A DNA stretch of 64,000 bases, taken from contig NZ_VEBK01000009.1 of NCBI RefSeq assembly GCF_007676755.1, positions 72,868 through 136,867 on the forward strand. The letters are read 5' to 3'. This document shows, in pieces, positions 59,455-64,000 of this stretch. The stretch is from Bacillus sp. FJAT-22090. Its GTDB lineage: Bacteria > Bacillota > Bacilli > Bacillales_A > Planococcaceae. The position numbers and the translations under genes are program-made. Under the pieces are notes generated by a model. The model did not search any database, was not told the origin of the DNA, and was given only the letters and a program-made list of their open reading frames with translations. The stretch's first letter is position 1; every line of letters starts with the position of its first letter.

Positions 59455-60192
59455 TTACTCGCTATCTATCATTCCTAAGAATGCTGCTGGAATAGTTACT
59501 TGTTGGTTTTTAACTATTAACTGAGTTAGCTCATCGATTGTTTCTACCTTATTTTCGTCTTTAATAATTTTAATCTCGTTATGCAGTCGTTCCATCTTTC
59601 GATCTAGTGCGTATGCCGAATCAGCAGCTTCTTTTAGTTCTTTTAATAATCTTTCCGGCACGAACTGATCATATTTATAAAAGATTTTATGTTCTAAGCT
59701 TGCCCAAAAGTCCATCGCTATCGTACGGATTTGCACTTCTACTGTCACAAGTTCCTTACTATCAGACATAAAAACAGGAATTTCTATAAGTAAGTGTAAA
59801 CTTTTATATCCATTGTTCTTAGGATGCTGTATATAGTCTTTTACTTTTAATATAGTGAGATCACTTTGGTTTTGTAGCATTTCATAAATTTGATAGATAT
59901 CGGAGATAAACGAACAAGTAATACGTAGTCCCGCAATATCCTTCACATTTTCTCGTATACTATTAACCGAAATGTCTTTCCCTTTTCGACTAAGCTTTTT
60001 AATAATGCTCTCAGGGGATTTCAATCGAGAGCTAGTATGTTCTATCGGATTGTATTCGTGAATCATTAAAAATTCTTCTTGAAGAATCTCGATCTTTGTC
60101 TCAAGTTCAGCTAATGCAAATTTATACATCAACATTAGACGTGTCATGTTTTTTCTCATTTGCTTAAATTGCTCTAGTTGTTCCGGATTCAT
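59455..60192 (-). CDS. relP: Small alarmone synthetase (RelP/YwaC type)
   Basis: A single-domain (p)ppGpp synthetase of 245 residues. The RelA/SpoT synthetase core is complete: SRLKSPESIIKKLSRKG, DIAGLRITCSFISDIY, the G-loop region HPKNNGYKSLHLLIE, and EVQIRTIAMDFWASLEHKIF. There is no hydrolase or regulatory domain. The leading helix (MYKFALAELETKIEILQEEF) fits B. subtilis YwaC better than YjbM. YwaC is induced by wall stress through SigM and SigW. The promoter is not clear here. Confidence 0.9.
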   Translation of the reverse strand: MNPEQLEQFKQMRKNMTRLMLMYKFALAELETKIEILQEEFLMIHEYNPIEHTSSRLKSPESIIKKLSRKGKDISVNSIRENVKDIAGLRITCSFISDIYQIYEMLQNQSDLTILKVKDYIQHPKNNGYKSLHLLIEIPVFMSDSKELVTVEVQIRTIAMDFWASLEHKIFYKYDQFVPERLLKELKEAADSAYALDRKMERLHNEIKIIKDENKVETIDELTQLIVKNQQVTIPAAFLGMIDSE

Positions 60193-60266
60193 ATGTTAGT
60201 ACTCCTTCAATATGTGCCTGAAGAAATCATACCAAATTTATTTTCACTTAACAAAAATAATGTATA

Positions 60267-60980
60267 TTACTTTGTCTCCACAGCTTTCGATTTGACGATT
60301 TCCACTAACTGATCCCATGTTTGAATTTCAAAAGTCGGGTGAATTGCTGTTATGTTATTCTTCATATGTGGGTTAAACCAGCAAGTATCAATACCAAAGT
60401 TGTTTCCACCTTGTATGTCAGATGTAAGAGAATCTCCAATCATCAATACACGAAATTTGTCGGAAATGTGAAGTTTATCTAGCGTGTATTCAAAGATTTC
60501 AGGTTGTGGCTTTTGATAGCCGGCTTCCTCCGAAGTAACAATTACTTCAAACACCTCTTTTAACGTAGATCCATTTATCCTTGCATGCTGTGCAATCGTG
60601 AAACCATTCGTTAATAGGGCAAATCTACAATCTGAAAGATTTGAAACCATTTCTGCTACGCCTTCAATCATATGAACTTCTTTTCCTAAGTTCTCTATGT
60701 ATTTATGTCCAAAAACCTCCGCATTTATATCTAATGCTTCCTCTAGAAATAAACGTTTGAAACGCTCTACCTTCAATTCTGCTAGCGTTGTATGCCCCTG
60801 CTCCAAATCATCCCATAATACTTTACTAATAGCTTTATACTTATCAAAATAATCCTTCAAGCCATTTGGTAAGCCATATTCTATAAACAATTGATGAAGC
60901 GCATTCTTCTCCGTCATGCCAAAATCGAATAATGTATCATCTAAATCAAATAGTAAAACATCGTATCTCAATTCCTTCAT
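60267..60980 (-). CDS. YjjG-family HAD phosphatase (noncanonical pyrimidine nucleotidase)
   Basis: A haloacid-dehalogenase phosphatase of 237 residues. Motif I is LLFDLDDTLFDFG with the nucleophile Asp, motif II ALLTNGFT, motif III EAGYQKPQPEIFEYTL with the lysine, and motif IV VLMIGDSLTSDIQGG. YjjG enzymes dephosphorylate UMP, dUMP and damaged pyrimidine nucleotides. Its start lies about 11 bases downstream of the YitT gene's stop on the same strand, so they may share a transcript. Confidence 0.88.
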   Translation of the reverse strand: MKELRYDVLLFDLDDTLFDFGMTEKNALHQLFIEYGLPNGLKDYFDKYKAISKVLWDDLEQGHTTLAELKVERFKRLFLEEALDINAEVFGHKYIENLGKEVHMIEGVAEMVSNLSDCRFALLTNGFTIAQHARINGSTLKEVFEVIVTSEEAGYQKPQPEIFEYTLDKLHISDKFRVLMIGDSLTSDIQGGNNFGIDTCWFNPHMKNNITAIHPTFEIQTWDQLVEIVKSKAVETK

Positions 60981-60991
60981 CTCTTTTCTCT

Positions 60992-61867
60992 TTATTTCAT
61001 TAATTCCTCTTCATCAAATCTTGCTTTGGAAAAACCTCGTCCTAGTATTTCAGATGCATTTAAGAAAATAACAAATGAAGTAGGCTCTTTTTCTAAAAGG
61101 AGTTTCTTAAAATATACTGCCTCTGATTGCTCTACTACACATAAAATCATCGTTTTTTCTTCGTTTGTGTAACCTCCTAATGTCTTAATCTTAGTTAGTC
61201 CACGGTTAATCTCTTCTTTGATAATCGCTTGAATTTCTTCTTCTTTATCTGTAATAATGAGTACTAATTTAGTAGTAGATGATTGTAATTGTACAAAATC
61301 GATTACTTTACTTGATACATAAATAGAAATCATCGCATATAAAGCTAACTCAAAATTAAAAACTAAGGCGGAGGTGATCACAACTAATCCGTCTACGAGA
61401 AGTTGAGAAAACCCACTTGAAATACCTGTAAATTTCTTTAGGATTTGCGCTATCAATGCAGTACCACCAGTAGATCCATTTCCCCGGTAAACGATACCTA
61501 AACCTACTCCAAGCATGATACCACCATAAATTGCTCCTAAAAGCGGATTATCAACCATTAGCTTAATATCAGCGGTCAACCAAATAACTAAAGGTACAAA
61601 TATTGTTCCAACAAGTGTTTTTACACTGAAATCCTTCCCTACAATAATCATTGCTAAGAACAATAGCGGAATATTGATAAGCCATTGTACATACGCCGGA
61701 TTATATTTAAAAAGTTCGTAGAGAATTGTACTAATTCCCGAAACTCCTCCTGCTGCTAGCTTGGATGGCAATAAAAATACATTGTATGCTAGTCCAATAA
61801 GTGATGCTCCAATTATTATTTGAACATATTCCATAATGGAAGTTTTTTTACTATTTGTTTTCACCAT
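60992..61867 (-). CDS. YitT-family membrane protein
   Basis: A 291-residue protein with five or six N-terminal helices (DUF161-type repeats, YNVFLLPSKLAAGGVSGIST; GNGSTGGTALIAQILKKFTG) and a cytoplasmic C-terminal DUF2179 domain (about 215-285, SSTTKLVLIITDKEEEIQAI; GGYTNEEKTMILCVVEQSEA). Function unknown. I start at MVKTNSKKTS, where GGGAG lies 10 bases upstream; the longer frame adds 32 basic residues of poor credibility. Confidence 0.88.
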   Translation of the reverse strand: MVKTNSKKTSIMEYVQIIIGASLIGLAYNVFLLPSKLAAGGVSGISTILYELFKYNPAYVQWLINIPLLFLAMIIVGKDFSVKTLVGTIFVPLVIWLTADIKLMVDNPLLGAIYGGIMLGVGLGIVYRGNGSTGGTALIAQILKKFTGISSGFSQLLVDGLVVITSALVFNFELALYAMISIYVSSKVIDFVQLQSSTTKLVLIITDKEEEIQAIIKEEINRGLTKIKTLGGYTNEEKTMILCVVEQSEAVYFKKLLLEKEPTSFVIFLNASEILGRGFSKARFDEEELMK

Positions 61868-61968
61868 ATCACTTTTTCTCCCTTTTGTGTTTAAATGCTT
61901 AACCATTCTAACAAACTTTGAAGAATAATTTAATCGGATTTTAAATTTATTTTTATGAAACACGAAAA

Positions 61969-61987
61969 AACCTCGGATACCCGAGGC
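61969..61987 (-). terminator. Terminator of the cyd operon
   Basis: CCTCGG and CCGAGG pair around a short loop and are followed on the minus strand by a T-run, 9 bases after the cydS stop. Confidence 0.8.
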
Positions 61988-61995
61988 TTAATGTA

Positions 61996-62100
61996 CTATT
62001 TTTCCTTTACTGCTCCATCCTTAGAAGCCGCCCAAAAGGCTGTTATAATTGCCGCTATAAGCACGATAAACGGTGCGTAAAAAATTAAGAAATGTGTCAT
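61996..62100 (-). CDS. cydS: Cytochrome bd oxidase small subunit CydS
   Basis: A 34-residue protein. It reads MTHFLIFYAPFIVLIAAIIT and then AFWAASKDGAVKEK. One hydrophobic helix fills residues 3-25 and a charged tail follows. It matches CydS, the third subunit found in bacillar cytochrome bd, which sits against CydA. GGAG lies 6-7 bases before the ATG. It starts 13 bases after cydB and ends at the operon terminator. Confidence 0.85.
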   Translation of the reverse strand: MTHFLIFYAPFIVLIAAIITAFWAASKDGAVKEK

Positions 62101-62113
62101 ATTACTCCTCTCC

Positions 62114-63139
62114 TTATGCGTGATTGTCTTTTTTACCTCGTACATAATCTTTGTTGAATAAAAATAGACGTAACAACAAATACAGAGATGGTATCAATAA
62201 CGCGAGCCCTGCAATAAATGCAATTATGAGCGCAATTGCCATAGCCTCGTTCGTAAAACTATCATAAATCGTTAAATGTGGATACAGTAAATATGGTCGA
62301 TGTGCGAATCCATAAGCAAAGAACGCTACGAGAAATTGTCCTCCCATCAGAACAAATGCCAATCCATAACTTCTTTTTTTAACCAAAAGCCAAACTGTTC
62401 CAACAAACAATAAAAACGATATGCCAAACGCCCACCAAATATCCAACATATTATTGTAATGCTCTGGATTATGGGAACGTAATTCCACTATAATCCCAGC
62501 TGCCGTTATGATAGTCGGCAATGCCCAAATAAGCGAATACTTTCGCATTAGCTTCGTTGCCTCAGTATCACCAGCCCTATATGCATACCATGTCAAAAAT
62601 ACAGCGGAAATATAAAGTACAGCTGAAAGACTAAGTACAACAATAGCCCACGTCAAAGGACTCGTAAACAAGGCATGATAATCGAGAGAAGGAGAGCCAT
62701 TCACCATTTCAATAAATCCACCTTCTGAAATAGTTAGTACAATGGATAGCGCTGCAGGTATGAACAGACCAGCTAATCCGTACATAAACGAATATCCTTT
62801 ATGTCCCCTTGAACCATATGTTTCAAATGCATAATAGGACCCTCGAATAGCAAGTAAAACTAAAGCAATACTCGCAGGTACAAGCAATGTAGTCCCATAG
62901 TAAAATGCTGTTTTCGGAAAAAATCCTATCACACCTACAAAAAAGAAGACAAGAAATACATTTGTCACTTCCCAAACCGGTGATAAATATCGTTGTATAA
63001 CATTCGTCAAAATATGTTGCCGTCCTGTAAGTAAACTATAGGCATTGAAAAAACCTGCTCCAAAATCGATAGATGCAACGATCAAATAACCAAATAAGAA
63101 AGTCCAAAGTACTGTAATCCCAATGATTTCTAATGTCAT
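62114..63139 (-). CDS. cydB: Cytochrome bd ubiquinol/menaquinol oxidase subunit II
   Basis: An eight- or nine-helix membrane protein of 341 residues, the second subunit of the bd oxidase. Typical are TVLWTFLFGYLIVASIDFGA at the start, the segment FLVFFFVGVIGFFPKTAFYY, and a cluster of aromatic residues in later helices. It overlaps the cydA stop by 4 bases (ATGA), so translation is coupled. It works with CydA to reduce oxygen to water without pumping protons. Confidence 0.92.
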   Translation of the reverse strand: MTLEIIGITVLWTFLFGYLIVASIDFGAGFFNAYSLLTGRQHILTNVIQRYLSPVWEVTNVFLVFFFVGVIGFFPKTAFYYGTTLLVPASIALVLLAIRGSYYAFETYGSRGHKGYSFMYGLAGLFIPAALSIVLTISEGGFIEMVNGSPSLDYHALFTSPLTWAIVVLSLSAVLYISAVFLTWYAYRAGDTEATKLMRKYSLIWALPTIITAAGIIVELRSHNPEHYNNMLDIWWAFGISFLLFVGTVWLLVKKRSYGLAFVLMGGQFLVAFFAYGFAHRPYLLYPHLTIYDSFTNEAMAIALIIAFIAGLALLIPSLYLLLRLFLFNKDYVRGKKDNHA

Positions 63140-64000
63140 GAGATATCAGCCCCCTTTTCAGCGTGGCGATCCTCTAACTCTTGTTCTACTGGATTTCTTC
63201 TAAACATACGAGTCAAAACGACTATACTGCCGACTCCAAGTATTAAATAAAGACCCGAAAATAAAATCAACATCGTATCCACATGTTCACTAGTCGTAGC
63301 CGCATCTTTTACGCGCATCAACCCTCTCAGTATCCACGGCTGCCTTCCCACTTCTGCAAGCCACCAGCCTGCCTCGATCGCTAGAATTGACAATGGTCCA
63401 CCTAACACAATTAGCCATCGGAATAGTTTGGAATCGACGAACTTCCATTTCAGTTGTTTACCAAACCAATATGCTGCAGAAAGGACGGTCATCCAAACAC
63501 CTATCGTCACCATCGCGTCAAACAAATAATGAATATATAGCGGGGGCACCTCATCCTTTGGGAATTCGTTTAATCCTGTTACTTCAGCGGTAGGATTAAA
63601 ATGCGCTAATATACTTAAAGCAAACGGTATTTTAATGGCATATTTGACCTCTCCGTCCTTCAGAACTCCATATAATACTAACGGCGCTTTTCCCTCCGTT
63701 TCAAAATGCCATTCGGCAGCAGCCAATTTCTCTGGTTGATACTCCGCTAAGTATTTTCCCGAGAAGTCTCCAATAATTGCAGCTGCGATCGAAAATACAA
63801 GGCCTACTTTCATCGTTAAAAAGAGCGCTTTTTTATGATATATATGATTCGATCCTTTTAATAATCGGAAAGCGGCTATAGCAGCTAAAACAAATGCAGC
63901 AGTCATATAGGCAGTAACTACAACATGTGCAACTTTAGTAGGCATCGCCGGATTGAACATTGCAAGTAGAGGGCTAATGTTCACCAATTCACCGTCTACT
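63136..64000 (-). CDS. cydA: Cytochrome bd oxidase subunit I (3' part; gene continues beyond the window)
   Basis: The last 288 residues or so of CydA. The frame stays open to the window edge (VDGELVNISPLLAMFNPAMP), so the 5' half with the first heme ligands is outside. Visible marks include AHVVVTAYMTAAFVLAAIAA, a short loop between helices, GWWLAEVGRQPWILRGLMRV and the conserved C-terminal helix FSGLYLILGVGSIVVLTRMF. The loop (about ADLKPEKLAAAEWHFET) is compatible with a bacillar enzyme. It begins the cydABS operon as seen here. Confidence 0.93.
   Translation of the reverse strand, partial: VDGELVNISPLLAMFNPAMPTKVAHVVVTAYMTAAFVLAAIAAFRLLKGSNHIYHKKALFLTMKVGLVFSIAAAIIGDFSGKYLAEYQPEKLAAAEWHFETEGKAPLVLYGVLKDGEVKYAIKIPFALSILAHFNPTAEVTGLNEFPKDEVPPLYIHYLFDAMVTIGVWMTVLSAAYWFGKQLKWKFVDSKLFRWLIVLGGPLSILAIEAGWWLAEVGRQPWILRGLMRVKDAATTSEHVDTMLILFSGLYLILGVGSIVVLTRMFRRNPVEQELEDRHAEKGADIS

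Noticed and set aside
1-64000. tRNA, rRNA, T-box or tmRNA genes
   Set aside because: I looked for clover-leaf ends, GGTTCGA-type loops and T-box GGGTGGNACCGCG and saw none convincing. A dedicated scan (tRNAscan, Rfam) would be decisive.

Overview
The window comes from a low-GC, endospore-forming Firmicute. The best fit is the Bacillaceae/Planococcaceae side (Psychrobacillus-, Sporosarcina- or Lysinibacillus-like). Supporting genes are a Tlp small acid-soluble spore protein, a CotX/CotX/CotW-like spore coat cluster, a YtaF-type sporulation membrane protein, a SLAP-domain protein, a DUF1540 protein, the Bacillus-type cydA-cydB-cydS oxidase with its tiny CydS subunit, and a YocH-like LysM-3D wall protein with a WalR-like box. 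No rRNA, tRNA or CRISPR array was recognised. The genus is an inference.

Layout. 0-14 kb: an LD-carboxypeptidase / DadA-like oxidase / PAS chemoreceptor operon, a zinc peptidase, dapF, a LysM-3D wall protein, a FusB-type EF-G-binding protein, a polysaccharide deacetylase, a secreted metallo-beta-lactamase-fold lipoprotein with DUF3006, queT under a preQ1-I riboswitch, and a compact Opu-type osmoprotectant ABC operon. 14-29 kb: a luciferase-like monooxygenase pseudogene, a Cache-domain chemoreceptor, the first long repeat element, a ring-cleaving dioxygenase, an ornithine cyclodeaminase plus MHS transporter opposite an XRE-cupin regulator, a PLD-family enzyme, a serine hydrolase and a Ca2+-type P-ATPase. 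29-43 kb: small conserved genes, a bacterial phospholipase A2-like protein, a PepSY membrane protein with a His/Met-rich insert, an ECF41-type sigma factor whose operon starts with a matching ECF41 promoter, a very large two-domain isoprenoid synthase, and tlp. 43-50 kb: lysine-riboswitch-controlled dapA, the second long repeat element interrupted by a complete IS256-family insertion sequence, and the spore coat cluster. 50-64 kb: a Dus enzyme, a DHA2 efflux pump, oligopeptidase B, an accessory block (TPR-Arr fusion, Fic, RhuM remnant, pentapeptide protein) punctuated by related palindromes, then rlmD, relP, a YjjG-like phosphatase, a YitT protein and cydABS.

How the genes work together. dapA (lysine-sensing leader) and dapF are two steps of the diaminopimelate/lysine pathway. 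The LysM-3D protein, deacetylase and LD-carboxypeptidase act on the cell wall. FusB-like and Arr-like proteins would give intrinsic resistance to fusidic acid and rifamycins. The strongest unexplained structure is a pair of about 0.6-kb elements with similar inward-facing ends. They carry a GC-rich palindromic core and 21-bp tandem repeats that read as heptad peptides. A second puzzle is a family of short palindromes placed just after stop codons and, in two cases, at gene truncation points.
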